A stretch of 64,000 bases of DNA from positions 372,001-436,000 of the forward strand of contig NZ_CP163528.1 in NCBI RefSeq assembly GCF_041081105.1. The letters are read 5' to 3'. Both the position numbers and the translations under genes were made by a program. Positions 1-8,980 of the stretch are shown here, piece after piece. Each line of letters opens with the position of its first letter. Position 1 is the stretch's first letter. The notes beneath the pieces were generated by a model, which saw only the letters and a list, made by a program, of their open reading frames with translations, was not told the DNA's origin and searched no databases. The DNA is from Promicromonospora sp. Populi. Lineage in GTDB: Bacteria; Actinomycetota; Actinomycetes; Actinomycetales; Cellulomonadaceae.

Positions 1-174
1 GCCAAGCGCCTGGTCGACTTCTCCGCCGGCCTGATCTTCGGTCTGCACGGCTCGATCGAGCGGGTGACCAACAAGGTCTTCCTGCTCTCGCCCGAGCACG
101 TGGAGATCTCGGCTGAGGAGCAGAGGCCCATCGAGAAGCCGAACGGACGCGGCGGCTTCTACAACCAGAGCTGA
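1..174 (+). CDS. sepF: Cell division protein SepF (3' end only)
   Basis: The window opens inside this gene; 57 codons to a TGA are visible. The peptide runs [20 protein letters not shown] and later [12 protein letters not shown], which matches the C-terminal core of SepF, the cytoplasmic FtsZ-binding protein that ties the Z-ring to the membrane in Gram-positive bacteria. The short tail rich in charged residues is normal for actinobacterial members. YggT and Wag31 follow on the same strand, the usual sepF-yggT-divIVA order of the division cluster, which supports the call. The N-terminal membrane-binding helix lies outside the window. Confidence 0.9.
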   Translation, partial: AKRLVDFSAGLIFGLHGSIERVTNKVFLLSPEHVEISAEEQRPIEKPNGRGGFYNQS

Positions 175-304
175 TCCCTACGAGACCATGGGTGAGGGGC
201 GGCCGCAGCAGCGGTCGTCCCTCACCCATGTCCGTCTCCGTGGTCTGCCTCTGTGCGGGTTCACCACTGGCAGTTCACGCGAATCCCGGCCCGGACAGGT
301 TAGG

Positions 305-592
305 TTGTCCCTTGTGATCTGGGACTTCATCGGCTTCGTGCTGTGGCTCTTCCTGCTGTTTCTCATCGGACGGCTGATCTTCGACTGGGTGCAGTTCTTT
401 GCCCGGGACTGGCGGCCGCGTGGTGTGCTGCTTGTGATCGCGGAGGCGATCTACACGGTCACCGACCCGCCGCTGCGGTTCCTGCGCCGCCTGATCCCGC
501 CGCTGCGGCTTGGCCAGGTACAGCTGGACCTGGCGTTCATCATCCTGTTCTTCGGCGTCTCGCTGCTCTCTACGGTCATCAGCGGTCTCTAG
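305..592 (+). CDS. YggT family membrane protein
   Basis: A small integral membrane protein of about 95 residues. It begins with a hydrophobic segment (IGFVLWLFLLFLIGRLIFDW), then the family hallmark TDPPLRFLRRLIPPLRLG near the middle, then a second hydrophobic segment (LAFIILFFGVSLLSTVIS). I chose the TTG at 305; a GTG at 314 is in frame and equally possible. The reading frame stays open upstream to 188, but that stretch is Arg/Gly-rich and unlike the family. Members of this family lie between sepF and divIVA in many Gram-positive genomes. The biochemical role is not established; involvement in division or osmotic tolerance is only suggested. Confidence 0.88.
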   Translation: MSLVIWDFIGFVLWLFLLFLIGRLIFDWVQFFARDWRPRGVLLVIAEAIYTVTDPPLRFLRRLIPPLRLGQVQLDLAFIILFFGVSLLSTVISGL

Positions 593-858
593 TGATGACC
601 GGGCGCGTGGGGAACTTGTGCCGGTTCGTGAAGGGCTCGGTCGGTGCGAGCCGGCAGTGCCCCTGGAATCATTGACCAGCGCATGGATACGGCCTGGGGT
701 GACACGGCACACTCTGTGAGGAAATCGTGCCCGGGTATGCTCCCGGTGTCCCGCGCCGATGTCGTCCGCTACCGTGGGCTCAGACGGAGGGCGCGCGGCT
801 GGGCAGCTCCGACGTCCGAGTTCCGCGTTCCTAACGTTCTAACTTTCGAGGTGACACG

Positions 859-1500
859 ATGGCACTGCTTACTGCAGAGGACATCCTCAACAAGAAGTTC
901 TCCGCGACGAAGTTCCGCGAGGGCTACGACGTCGAGGAGGTCGACGACTTCCTCGACGAGGTCGTGCGGACCCTGACCAACGTCCAGGAGGAGAACGAAG
1001 GCCTCCGGCAGAAGGTGGCCGCCGCTGAGCGACGGATCGCCGAGCTGTCACGCAACGACGCCTCGGCTCCCGCCCGTGCGCAGGCCGCTCCGGTCGCGGC
1101 GCCGGTCATGCCGTCAGGCCCCGTGGGCCCCAAGGGCAACGGCCCGGAGCCGGAGTCGGCGACAGGGATGCTCCAGCTGGCGCAGAAGCTGCACGACGAC
1201 TACGTGCGCTCGGGCCAGGAAGAGGGCGACCGGCTCATCACGGAGGCCAAGTCCGAGGGTGCGCGCATCGTGCGCGACGCCGAGGAGACCTCGCACCGCA
1301 CGCTTTCCCAGCTCGAGCAGGAGCGTTCGCTGCTGGAGCGCAAGATCGACGAGCTGCGTCTCTTCGAGCGCGACTACCGCACACGTCTGAAGAGCTTCCT
1401 GCAGAACCTGCTCGGCGACCTCGACTCGCGCGGCTCGGCACTGCCGCCGCGCAACAACCAGCAGTCCGGCCGACCGGCCGAGATGGCCCAGGGCATCTGA
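859..1500 (+). CDS. wag31: DivIVA/Wag31 polar growth and septum-site protein
   Basis: 213 aa. The N-terminus (LTAEDILNKKF, then FREGYDVEEVDDFLDEV) is the membrane-curvature-binding DivIVA domain. A linker rich in Pro/Ala/Val (about residues 75-105) leads to a long C-terminal coiled coil (about 115-195). In actinobacteria this protein marks the cell poles and recruits the wall-synthesis machinery. GAGGTG seven bases before the ATG is a good ribosome site. It lies downstream of sepF and yggT, with its own terminator-like hairpin after the stop, so it is probably transcribed partly alone. The 266 bases before it contain no promoter I could assign with confidence. Confidence 0.96.
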   Translation: MALLTAEDILNKKFSATKFREGYDVEEVDDFLDEVVRTLTNVQEENEGLRQKVAAAERRIAELSRNDASAPARAQAAPVAAPVMPSGPVGPKGNGPEPESATGMLQLAQKLHDDYVRSGQEEGDRLITEAKSEGARIVRDAEETSHRTLSQLEQERSLLERKIDELRLFERDYRTRLKSFLQNLLGDLDSRGSALPPRNNQQSGRPAEMAQGI

Positions 1501-1579
1501 CAAGAGCAGCTCGTCGAGCACGGCGGCCGGGTGTCCCCACCTCACACCAGGCGGCCGAGCGCGACACGCCCACACGATT

Positions 1580-1604
1580 GGGGCACGCCACACCGGCGTG
1601 CCCC
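1580..1604 (+). terminator. Hairpin terminator after wag31
   Basis: Perfect 10-bp stem GGGGCACGCC/GGCGTGCCCC with a 5-base loop, 80 bases past the wag31 stop, followed by a G/T-rich run (GTTGTGCGTTTGG). It lacks a pure T-tract, as is common in GC-rich genomes. Confidence 0.65.
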
Positions 1605-1675
1605 GTTGTGCGTTTGGCTGCTTGTGCTTACGCTTCGTGCACTTGACCACCGGGGGCGACCGTGAAGGGGAACCC

Positions 1676-2143
1676 ATGACCAAGATCTCGACCGCGACGA
1701 GAGCCGCGATCAAGCAAGAGTTCCCGAACCTGACGCGCGACGTGAAGAAGTTCCCCGTCCGTGACGGTGAAGAACCTTGGACCCCGCGTGAGGCGGAAGA
1801 GCTGGCCGCGCTGCTGCTCGACGACAAGGAGCGGCTGGAGCGAGAGCTGCTCATCGCCGACAAGGAGCTGTCCGAGCTGTTGCGCAGCTCGGGCGACGGC
1901 GCGGGCGACGACCCGGCCGACTACGGTTCGAGCGCACTGGAGCGCGAACAGGAGCTCACGCTCGTCAACAACATGCGTGACCTCCTGGACCAGACGAACC
2001 ACGCCCTGGAGCGCATCCGGAAGGGCACGTACGCCACGTGCGAGGTCTCTGACCTGCCCATCGGCAAGGCGCGGCTCCAGGCGTTCCCCCGGGCCACGCT
2101 GTCCGTCGAGGCCAAGGCCCGCGAGGAGCGCCGCGGGGCCTGA
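1676..2143 (+). CDS. TraR/DksA-like protein with degenerate zinc finger
   Basis: 155 aa. I chose the ATG at 1676, which has GAAGGGG five bases upstream; the frame runs open further 5' but without homology. The helical middle (WTPREAEELAALLLDDKERL and onward) and the C-terminal segment YATCEVSDLPIGKARLQAFP have the layout of TraR/DksA proteins, which bind the RNA polymerase secondary channel. Only the first of the four expected zinc cysteines remains: CEVS replaces CxxC, and LSVEAK replaces the usual LCxxC. The fold is therefore probably metal-free. Genes of this type often sit between divIVA and lspA in actinobacteria. The function is unproven. Confidence 0.8.
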   Translation: MTKISTATRAAIKQEFPNLTRDVKKFPVRDGEEPWTPREAEELAALLLDDKERLERELLIADKELSELLRSSGDGAGDDPADYGSSALEREQELTLVNNMRDLLDQTNHALERIRKGTYATCEVSDLPIGKARLQAFPRATLSVEAKAREERRGA

Positions 2144-2148
2144 GTGAC

Positions 2149-2174
2149 CCCGCGCGGCGCTGGCGCCGCGCGGG
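2149..2174 (+). terminator. Perfect 12-bp GC stem after the TraR/DksA gene
   Basis: CCCGCGCGGCGC, a 2-base TG loop, then its exact reverse complement, starting six bases after the stop codon. No T-tract follows. Probably a terminator of the GC-rich actinobacterial kind. Confidence 0.6.
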
Positions 2175-2301
2175 ATCCCGAACCGGATATCAACGCTGTG
2201 ATGTCTGAGTTACGGGTATTCCTGGTGCATTGCCGCGGAGTTCGATCCTGGAATGTCGTTTTTGATTCCACTCCCACCATGTGCGCCGCATCACGTTCCG
2301 A

Positions 2302-2358
2302 TTGACAGGGTCAATTTCACCCCGGATGCTCGTCGAGTTGAACCACACACGTGTGGTT
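2302..2358 (+). promoter_or_regulatory. Promoter and operator before the secreted repeat protein
   Basis: TTGACA at 2302 is followed after 17 bases by GATGCT (2325), a plausible -35/-10 pair. The -35 lies within a small inverted repeat, TTGAC-AGG-GTCAA (2302-2314). Just after the expected start point comes a perfect interrupted palindrome, AACCACAC-AC-GTGTGGTT (2341-2358), well placed for a repressor. Two copies of GCTATTCT follow (2363 and 2377) before the ribosome site AGGGGG. This stretch is clearly less GC-rich than its surroundings. The element assignments are inference from spacing and symmetry. Confidence 0.45.
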
Positions 2359-2396
2359 CGGCGCTATTCTGACGGAGCTATTCTAGGGGGAAAACA

Positions 2397-2948
2397 ATGA
2401 TCCGAGGATTCCGTGCAACCTGTCGTGCCGGCGCTGCTGTGGCCATGACGGCCGGGCTGGTCGTCGCCGCGGCAACGGGTGCGAGCGCGTCGGTGCTGTC
2501 CGAGGGCGACTCGCCCGCAGAGCGCGTGATCAGCGCGACCGAGACCAGCGATGTGCTTGGCGGGATCGAGGGTGCGGTCGGCGTCGTCGGTGCCGACGGT
2601 GCGTTCGACGTGCTCGGTGCCACCACGGGTGCAGAGCTCCCCACGGAGGGCCTGGCGGTCCCCGAGGAGGTCGCCACGACCGGTGACGTCGTCTCTTACG
2701 ACGAGGACGGCCAGTTCAACGTGCTGAACAACGTCTGTGTCGCTCCCTGGTACTGGGAGGGTCCGGGCAACGTCGGCAGCGTCGGCAACGTGACCGACTA
2801 CAAGGCGTGCAACACCGGTGACACCGAGCTGGGTGGCGAGGGTTCGGTCAACATCGCCAACAACCTGTGCGTCGCCCCGTGGTACTGGGACGGCCCGCTC
2901 AACCTGTTCAGCAAGGCAAACGTGACCAAGTACGCGGCCTGCAACTGA
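2397..2948 (+). CDS. Secreted protein with two Cys-flanked aromatic repeats
   Basis: 183 aa; I do not recognise a named family. A signal peptide with a hydrophobic core (AVAMTAGLVVAAATGASA) probably ends near residue 32. A Val/Gly/Asp-rich middle follows, then two copies of a 29-residue unit at residues 111-139 and 155-183. Each has the form NN(V/L)CVAPWYW(E/D)GP then N-V-T-x-Y-x-ACN, with exactly 24 residues between its two cysteines and 44 residues between repeat starts. Disulfide closure within each repeat is likely. The last residue of the second repeat is the C-terminus. The pattern loosely recalls chaplin-type surface proteins (short secreted two-Cys units), but the sequence is different. 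It is monocistronic, with an operator-like palindrome upstream and a strong terminator downstream. Confidence 0.75.
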   Translation: MIRGFRATCRAGAAVAMTAGLVVAAATGASASVLSEGDSPAERVISATETSDVLGGIEGAVGVVGADGAFDVLGATTGAELPTEGLAVPEEVATTGDVVSYDEDGQFNVLNNVCVAPWYWEGPGNVGSVGNVTDYKACNTGDTELGGEGSVNIANNLCVAPWYWDGPLNLFSKANVTKYAACN

Positions 2949-3003
2949 CGTTTACGTCAATTGACTCTCGCCGTGCGGTGACACGGCGGTAGTGCTGCGC
3001 CAG

Positions 3004-3041
3004 GTGAGGCCCTTTCCCGGATCAACGGGAAAGGGCCTCAC
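3004..3041 (+). terminator. Strong hairpin terminator
   Basis: Perfect 16-bp stem (left arm 3004-3019, right arm 3026-3041) with a 6-base loop, 55 bases after the stop of the secreted repeat protein; TGCTTTGCG follows. It separates that gene from lspA. Confidence 0.75.
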
Positions 3042-3143
3042 TGCTTTGCGCTCCGCGCCATTATCGGCTTTTGATGCACATTCCGGCGAGCTTCGGGACG
3101 GCGCGGGCCTGGCACCCGCCCGCGGCATGGGACACTTTCGTTG

Positions 3144-3761
3144 ATGTCTACTCCCGCTGAACCCTCCGCCGTGGCCGGCGACACGGAGCCCGCAGCCACG
3201 CCCCCGTCGTCGGGCAGCCGTGTGCTCATCGTCTGGACCGTCGCGCTCGCGGCCGTCGTCCTGGCCGCCGACCAGCTGACCAAGTGGTGGGCCGAGTCCG
3301 CCCTGGTCGAGAACGCCCAGACGATCCCGCTCGTAGGTGACCTGCTCGGGCTGCGCCTGATCTACAACCCGGGTGCCGCGCTGTCGATCGCCTCGGGCAT
3401 GACCTGGCTCCTGACCATCGTCGTGGTCGTCGTTGTGGTGTTCATCATCCGGGCGATCGGCCGCATCGGGTCGCGGGGCTGGGCGGTCGCGCTCGGCCTG
3501 CTGCTCGGCGGCGCCGTCGGTAACCTGATCGACCGCCTGGCACGGGAGCCCGGGTTCGCCCGCGGCCACGTCGTGGACTTCATCGACTACGCGGGCTTCT
3601 TCGTCGGCAACGTGGCCGACATCGCCGTCGTCGCTGCCGCCGTGCTCATCGCGCTGCTGTCGCTGCGGGGGATCGGCCTCGACGGCAAGCGGCACACGGA
3701 CGCTGAGCCTGATTCCGAGCCGGATGACCAACCGGATGCTGCGAAGGGCGACCCTGCCTGA
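3144..3761 (+). CDS. lspA: Lipoprotein signal peptidase LspA
   Basis: 205 aa from the ATG at 3144 (a TTG lies one codon earlier). It cleaves the signal peptide of prolipoproteins after diacylglyceryl transfer, at the cytoplasmic membrane. Four hydrophobic segments are visible. The catalytic aspartates lie in the conserved motifs GNLIDRL and NVADIAV; DQLTKWW near residue 45 and YNPGAALS near residue 77 are also family hallmarks. The Asp/Pro-rich C-terminal tail after the last helix is a common actinobacterial extension. Its stop overlaps the rluD start by one base (TGATG), so the two are translationally coupled, an arrangement seen very widely. Confidence 0.97.
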   Translation: MSTPAEPSAVAGDTEPAATPPSSGSRVLIVWTVALAAVVLAADQLTKWWAESALVENAQTIPLVGDLLGLRLIYNPGAALSIASGMTWLLTIVVVVVVVFIIRAIGRIGSRGWAVALGLLLGGAVGNLIDRLAREPGFARGHVVDFIDYAGFFVGNVADIAVVAAAVLIALLSLRGIGLDGKRHTDAEPDSEPDDQPDAAKGDPA

Positions 3762-4690
3762 TGGCGCTGCGGACGCTGCCCGTCCCTGACGGGCTCGCGG
3801 GCGACCGGGTCGACGCCGCCCTGGCCCGCATGCTCGGCCTCTCGCGGACCCGTGCGGCGGAGCTCGCGGAGGCGGGCGCCGTGAGCCTCGACGGGCGCCA
3901 GGTGGGCAAGTCCGACCGTGTGGTGCCTGGCGGCTGGCTCGAGGTGGACCTCCCGGAGGAGCGCCCCGCCGTCGAGGTGGTGGCGGAGCCCGTGCCGGGC
4001 ATGGGCATCGTGTACGACGACGACGACCTCGTGGTGATCGACAAGCCGGTCGGTGTAGCCGCGCACCCGTCGCCGGGCTGGACCGGTCCCACGGTCGTGG
4101 GGGCACTGGTCGCGGCGGGGTATCGCGTCTCCACGTCGGGCGCGGCGGAGCGGCAGGGCATCGTGCACCGGCTCGACGTCGGGACGTCCGGCCTGATGGT
4201 GGTCGCCAAGTCGGAGCTCGCCTATACGGGCCTCAAGCGCGCCTTCAAGGAGCGCACCGTCGACAAGATCTATCACGCGCTCGCGCAGGGCCACCCGGAC
4301 CCGACGTCGGGCACCATCAACGCGCCCATCGGACGGCACCCCAGCTCGGACTGGAAGTTCGCGGTGACCGCGGACGGCAAACCGTCGGTGACGCACTACG
4401 AGACCCTTGAGATGCTGTCGGCGGCGTCGCTGATGGAGGTGCACCTGGAGACCGGTCGCACCCATCAGATCCGGGTGCACTTCGCGGCGCTGCGCCACCC
4501 GCTCGTCGGCGACCTGACCTATGGCGCGGACCCCGTGCTGGCCTCCAAGGTGGGGCTGACGCGGCAGTGGTTGCATGCCCACCGGCTCGGTTTTGAGCAT
4601 CCGGTCACGGGGCGGCGGGTCGAGGTGGAGTCGGCGTATCCGGCCGATCTGGAGGCTGCGCTCGAGGTCGTGCGGGGCGCGTACAGGTGA
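3761..4690 (+). CDS. rluD: 23S rRNA pseudouridine synthase, RluD type
   Basis: 309 aa. An N-terminal S4 RNA-binding domain (about residues 8-65, with [19 protein letters not shown]) precedes the RluA-type catalytic domain. The catalytic aspartate is in [16 protein letters not shown] (about residue 137), and GRTHQIRVH is the conserved RNA/substrate loop. It isomerises uridines in the large ribosomal RNA. It shares one base with the lspA stop. dnaE begins 62 bases downstream. Confidence 0.95.
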   Translation: MALRTLPVPDGLAGDRVDAALARMLGLSRTRAAELAEAGAVSLDGRQVGKSDRVVPGGWLEVDLPEERPAVEVVAEPVPGMGIVYDDDDLVVIDKPVGVAAHPSPGWTGPTVVGALVAAGYRVSTSGAAERQGIVHRLDVGTSGLMVVAKSELAYTGLKRAFKERTVDKIYHALAQGHPDPTSGTINAPIGRHPSSDWKFAVTADGKPSVTHYETLEMLSAASLMEVHLETGRTHQIRVHFAALRHPLVGDLTYGADPVLASKVGLTRQWLHAHRLGFEHPVTGRRVEVESAYPADLEAALEVVRGAYR

Positions 4691-4752
4691 TGTGAGGTTC
4701 CGCTCGGCGTTCCTCCGAGCCGGGTGTCGGTGGGTCGATCTAGACTCGCCGC

Positions 4753-7700
4753 ATGCCCTCCGCTGCCGCTGAGAAGTCCGCCGACTTCGTCCACCTCCAC
4801 GTCCACACCGAGTACTCCATGCTGGACGGTGCGGCGCGGATCGGGGACCTGTTCGAGGAGGTCAACCGGCTCGGGCAGAAGGCGATCGCGACCACCGACC
4901 ACGGCTACATCTTCGGTGCGTTCGACTTCTGGTCCAAGGCGAAGGCGGCCGGGGTCAAGCCGATCATCGGCGTCGAGGCGTACATCACGCCGGGCACGAG
5001 CCGGTTCGACCAGAAGCGCGTCCGGTTCGGCCAGCAGGGCCAGGAGGCGGACGACGTCTCGGCGCGCGGTGCCTACACCCACATGACGCTGCTGGCCCGC
5101 AACAACGAGGGCATGCACAACCTGTTCCGGGCGAGCTCGCTGGCCTCCCTCGAGGGGCAGATGGGCAAGTGGCCGCGCATGGACCGCGACCTGCTGGAGC
5201 GGTACAGCGCGGGGATGACGGCGACCTCGGGCTGCCCGTCGAGCGAGATCCAGACGCGGCTCCGGCTGGGCCAGTGGGACGAGGCGGTCCGGACCGCCGG
5301 CGAGCTGCAGGACATCTACGGCAAGGAGCACTTCTTCGTCGAGCTGATGGACCACGGGCTGGAGATCGAGACCCGGGTGACCAAGCAGCTTCTCGAGCTG
5401 AGCAAGACGATCGGCGCGCGGCTGGTCGCCACCAACGACCTGCACTACGTCCGCGAGGAGGACTCGGCCAGCCAGGAGGCCCTGCTCGCGATCAACTCGG
5501 GCTCCACGCTGGACGACCCGAACCGGTTCAAGTTCGACGGCACCGGCTACTACGTGAAGTCGGCCGCCGAGATGCGGAAGATCTTCAAGGAGCTGCCCGA
5601 GGCCTGCGACAACACCCTGCTCATCGCCGAGCAGTGCGACGTCTCGTTCGACACCTCGGCCAACTACATGCCGCGCTTCCCCGTCCCGGCGGGGGAGGAC
5701 GAGACGAGCTGGTTCATCAAGGAGGTCGAGAAAGGCCTCCACTACCGGTACCCCGGCGGCATCCCGGCCGACGTTCGCGAGCGGGCCGACTACGAGGTCG
5801 GGGTCATCGTCCAGATGGGCTTCCCCGGTTACTTCCTCGTGGTCGCCGACTTCATCAACTGGGCCAAGGACAACGGGATCCGCGTCGGGCCGGGCCGTGG
5901 CTCCGGTGCCGGCTCCATGGCCGCATACGCGATGCGGATCACGGACCTCGACCCCATCCCGCACGGCCTGATCTTCGAACGGTTCCTCAACCCGGACCGG
6001 GTGTCCATGCCCGACTTCGACATCGACTTCGACGAGCGTCGGCGCGGGGAAGTCATCCGGTACGTCACGGAGAAGTACGGCGAGGACCGGGTCGCGCAGA
6101 TCGTCACCTACGGGACCATCAAGGCCAAGCAGGCGCTGAAGGACTCCGCCCGCCTGCTCGGCATGCCGTACGCCATGGGGGAGAAGCTCACCAAGGCGAT
6201 GCCGCCCGCGATCATGGGCAAGGACATCTCCCTGGGCGGCATCTTCGACCCCACTGACAAGCGGTACTCGGAGGCCGGCGAGTTCCGCCAGGTGCACGAC
6301 ACCGACCCCGAGGCGCAGCGCGTGGTCGAGCTCGCCCGGGGCATCGAGGGCCTGAAGCGGCAGTGGGGTGTGCACGCCGCCGGCGTCATCATGTCGAGCG
6401 ACCCGCTGATCGACATCATCCCGATCATGCGCCGCCCGCAGGACGGCGCGGTCATCACGCAGTTCGACTACCCGACGTCCGAGGGCCTCGGCCTGATCAA
6501 GATGGACTTCCTCGGCCTGCGCAACCTCACGATCCTCGACGACGCGCTCGAGAACATCGTGAACAACGGCAAGCCGCCGCTCGACATCGAGGCGCTCGAG
6601 CTGACGGACACCGCCACGTACGAGCTCCTCGCGCGCGGCGACACGCTGGGTGTGTTCCAGCTCGACGGCGGACCCATGCGCTCGCTCCTGCGGCTCATGA
6701 AGCCCGACAACTTCGAGGACATCTCCGCCGTCCTCGCCCTGTACCGCCCGGGTCCGATGGGCGTGAACTCGCACACGAACTACGCCCTGCGCAAGAACAA
6801 GCAGCAGGAGATCACGCCGATCCACCAGCAGCTCGAAGAGCCGCTCGGGGAGATCCTGGACGGCACCTACGGCCTGATCGTCTACCAGGAGCAGGTGATG
6901 GCGGTCGCGCAGAAGGTCGCCGGCTACACGCTCGGCGAGGCCGACCTGCTGCGTCGGGCCATGGGCAAGAAGAAGCGCTCCGAGCTGGAGAAGCAGCAGG
7001 AGAAGTTCTTCGGCGGCATGACGGAGCGCGGCTTCTCGAAGGAGGCCCAGCAGACGCTGTGGAACGTCCTCGAGTCGTTCGCCGACTACGCCTTCAACAA
7101 GGCGCACACCGCCGCCTACGGGCTGGTGTCCTACTGGACCGGCTACCTCAAGGCGCACTACCGCACCGAGTACATGGCCGCGCTGCTGACGAGCGTCAAG
7201 GACGACAAGGACAAGTCGGCCCTGTACCTCAACGAGTGCCGTCGTATGGGCATCACGGTGCTCCCGCCGGACGTCAACGAGTCGCTGGCGAACTTCGCTG
7301 CCGTCGGCAAGGACATCCGGTTCGGCCTCACGGCGATCCGGAACGTCGGCGCCAACGTGGTGGTCGCGATCATCGCCGCCCGGGAGGAGAAGGGCGCGTT
7401 CACGTCCTTCCAGGACTTCCTCGACAAGGTGCCCGCCGTGGTCTGCAACAAGCGCACCATCGAGTCCCTGATCAAGGCCGGTGCGTTCGACTCGCTGGGG
7501 CACACTCGGCGCTCGCTGCTGGTCGTCCACGAGCAGGCGGTGGACTCCGTGATCAGCGTGAAGCGCAAGGAGGCCGAGGGGCAGTTCGACCTGTTCGCCG
7601 ACTTCGGTGGTGCGGACGAGGACGAGGCGGGCATGGGCTTCTCCGTGGACATCCCGGACCTGCCCGACTGGGAGAAGAAGCAGAAGCTCCAGTTCGAGCG

Positions 7701-8304
7701 CGAGATGCTCGGCCTGTACGTGAGCGACCACCCGCTGTCCGGCCTGGAGCACGTGCTGCAGCGGGCCGCCGACACGTCGATAGCCGCCCTGATGGCTGAC
7801 GAGTCCCGCCCCGACGGCTCGACGGTGGCCGTGGCCGGCCTGCTCACCTCGGTGCAGCGCAAGATGAGCAAGAACGGCAACCCGTGGGCGGCCGTGACGG
7901 TCGAGGACCTGGAGGGCGCCGTCGAGGTCATGTTCTTCGGTGAGACCTACCTCGCGTACTCGACGATGCTCGCCGAGGACCAGGTGGTGGTGCTGCGGGG
8001 CAGGGTGCGGCGCCGCGACGACACCATGCAGCTGCAGGCCATGGAGGTGGCCCTGCCGGACATCACGGTGGGCTCCGACTCCCCGCTGGCCGTGACCGTG
8101 CCGCACACCCGGGCGATCGAGGCGACCATGGTGCGCCTGCGGGAGGTGCTGGCCACGCACCCAGGGTCGGCGGAGGTCCACGTCGCTGTGGCCGAGCCCG
8201 GCAAGCGGACGGTGGTGAGGGCCGCGGACAGCCTGCGCGTGGAGAAGTCGCCGGCGCTGTTCGGCGACCTCAAGGCGCTCCTGGGGCAGGGCTGCCTGTC
8301 GTGA
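4753..8304 (+). CDS. dnaE: DNA polymerase III alpha subunit
   Basis: 1183 aa, the normal length for DnaE1-type replicative polymerases. The PHP domain opens the protein (HLHVHTEYSMLDGAA, TTDHGYIFGAF). The polymerase active-site aspartates are in PDFDIDFDE (Asp421, 423 and 425). GPGRGSGAGS, GGPMRSLLRLMKP and FNKAHTAAYGLVSYWTGYLKAHY are further C-family signatures. An HhH segment and an OB fold (GLLTSVQRKMSKNGNPWA) lie near the C-terminus. ATG at 4753 gives the standard N-terminus. The stop overlaps the NUDIX start by four bases. Confidence 0.98.
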   Translation: MPSAAAEKSADFVHLHVHTEYSMLDGAARIGDLFEEVNRLGQKAIATTDHGYIFGAFDFWSKAKAAGVKPIIGVEAYITPGTSRFDQKRVRFGQQGQEADDVSARGAYTHMTLLARNNEGMHNLFRASSLASLEGQMGKWPRMDRDLLERYSAGMTATSGCPSSEIQTRLRLGQWDEAVRTAGELQDIYGKEHFFVELMDHGLEIETRVTKQLLELSKTIGARLVATNDLHYVREEDSASQEALLAINSGSTLDDPNRFKFDGTGYYVKSAAEMRKIFKELPEACDNTLLIAEQCDVSFDTSANYMPRFPVPAGEDETSWFIKEVEKGLHYRYPGGIPADVRERADYEVGVIVQMGFPGYFLVVADFINWAKDNGIRVGPGRGSGAGSMAAYAMRITDLDPIPHGLIFERFLNPDRVSMPDFDIDFDERRRGEVIRYVTEKYGEDRVAQIVTYGTIKAKQALKDSARLLGMPYAMGEKLTKAMPPAIMGKDISLGGIFDPTDKRYSEAGEFRQVHDTDPEAQRVVELARGIEGLKRQWGVHAAGVIMSSDPLIDIIPIMRRPQDGAVITQFDYPTSEGLGLIKMDFLGLRNLTILDDALENIVNNGKPPLDIEALELTDTATYELLARGDTLGVFQLDGGPMRSLLRLMKPDNFEDISAVLALYRPGPMGVNSHTNYALRKNKQQEITPIHQQLEEPLGEILDGTYGLIVYQEQVMAVAQKVAGYTLGEADLLRRAMGKKKRSELEKQQEKFFGGMTERGFSKEAQQTLWNVLESFADYAFNKAHTAAYGLVSYWTGYLKAHYRTEYMAALLTSVKDDKDKSALYLNECRRMGITVLPPDVNESLANFAAVGKDIRFGLTAIRNVGANVVVAIIAAREEKGAFTSFQDFLDKVPAVVCNKRTIESLIKAGAFDSLGHTRRSLLVVHEQAVDSVISVKRKEAEGQFDLFADFGGADEDEAGMGFSVDIPDLPDWEKKQKLQFEREMLGLYVSDHPLSGLEHVLQRAADTSIAALMADESRPDGSTVAVAGLLTSVQRKMSKNGNPWAAVTVEDLEGAVEVMFFGETYLAYSTMLAEDQVVVLRGRVRRRDDTMQLQAMEVALPDITVGSDSPLAVTVPHTRAIEATMVRLREVLATHPGSAEVHVAVAEPGKRTVVRAADSLRVEKSPALFGDLKALLGQGCLS

Positions 8305-8834
8305 CCGAGGTTGGAGGTGCTGGGTCCGGGCCGGCGGCCGAGACCGATCGCTACCGGGAGGGCGACCATGAGCGCTTCTCCCTCGTGCCGGCCGCGTACC
8401 TGTTCCTCCGGCGCGAGGGCCAGGTGCTGCTCCAGCTACGGCAGGGCACCGGCTATCGCGACGGGTACTGGGCCTGCGCGGCCGCCGGTCACGTCGAGGA
8501 GGGCGAGTCGGTGCTCGACGCTGCGGTGCGCGAGGCCCACGAGGAGCTCGGCGTGGTCGTGGCACGTGACGACATCCGGCCGCTGACGGTCCTGCACCGC
8601 GGCGAACCGGGCGGGCCCGCCGTCGAGCAGCGTGTCGACTTCATGTTCGAGGTCACCCGCTGGACGGGGACGCCGTCGATCCAGGAGCCCGAGAAGGCCG
8701 CCGACCTGGCCTGGTTCCCGTTCGTCGCGCTCCCGGAACCGCTGGTGCCGCACGAGGCGGCAGTGCTGCGCGCGATGCACGACGGCGGGCGCCACGGCAC
8801 CGAGATGCCGCGCGTCCTGACGTTCGGGTTCTGA
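8301..8834 (+). CDS. NUDIX hydrolase
   Basis: 177 aa, starting at the GTG that overlaps the dnaE stop (GTGA), so it is probably translated by coupling. A complete NUDIX box is present at about residues 55-77: GHVEEGESVLDAAVREAHEE then LGV, matching Gx5Ex7REUxEExGU with the metal-binding glutamates intact. The rest (LFLRREGQVLLQLRQGTGYRDGYW before the box, FMFEVTRWTG after) is typical of pyrophosphohydrolases acting on nucleotide-sugar or damaged-nucleotide substrates. The actual substrate cannot be read from the sequence. Confidence 0.92.
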   Translation: MTEVGGAGSGPAAETDRYREGDHERFSLVPAAYLFLRREGQVLLQLRQGTGYRDGYWACAAAGHVEEGESVLDAAVREAHEELGVVVARDDIRPLTVLHRGEPGGPAVEQRVDFMFEVTRWTGTPSIQEPEKAADLAWFPFVALPEPLVPHEAAVLRAMHDGGRHGTEMPRVLTFGF

Positions 8835-8901
8835 CCCTCGAACGCGCTGGCCCCTCGGGCGCGCCCACCGCGACCAGGCTGGCCCCGCCATGGCCCGCCC
8901 C

Positions 8902-8962
8902 CAACACGACAGCGGCGCCAACACGACAGCGGCGCCGCCCCACTCGGGAGCGGCGCCGCTGT
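8902..8962. terminator. Tandem repeat and hairpin between convergent genes
   Basis: A 17-bp unit (AACACGACAGCGGCGCC) occurs twice in tandem (8903-8919, 8920-8936). The second copy forms a 12-bp stem, ACAGCGGCGCCG (8926-8937) with 8951-8962, closing a 13-base loop. Placed between the NUDIX stop and the subtilase stop on the other strand, it probably terminates both transcripts. Confidence 0.55.
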
Positions 8963-8980
8963 TGTCAGGCGGTCAGTGCG

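Noticed and set aside
735..741. TATGCT as the wag31 promoter -10
   Set aside because: No acceptable -35 at 16-18 bases; the box also sits in the loop of a CCGGG/CCCGG hairpin.
4519..8565. Open frame of 1348 codons on the minus strand
   Set aside because: It lies opposite rluD/dnaE/NUDIX and is Arg/His/Val/Asp-rich with no domain; it is the antisense shadow of high-GC coding DNA.
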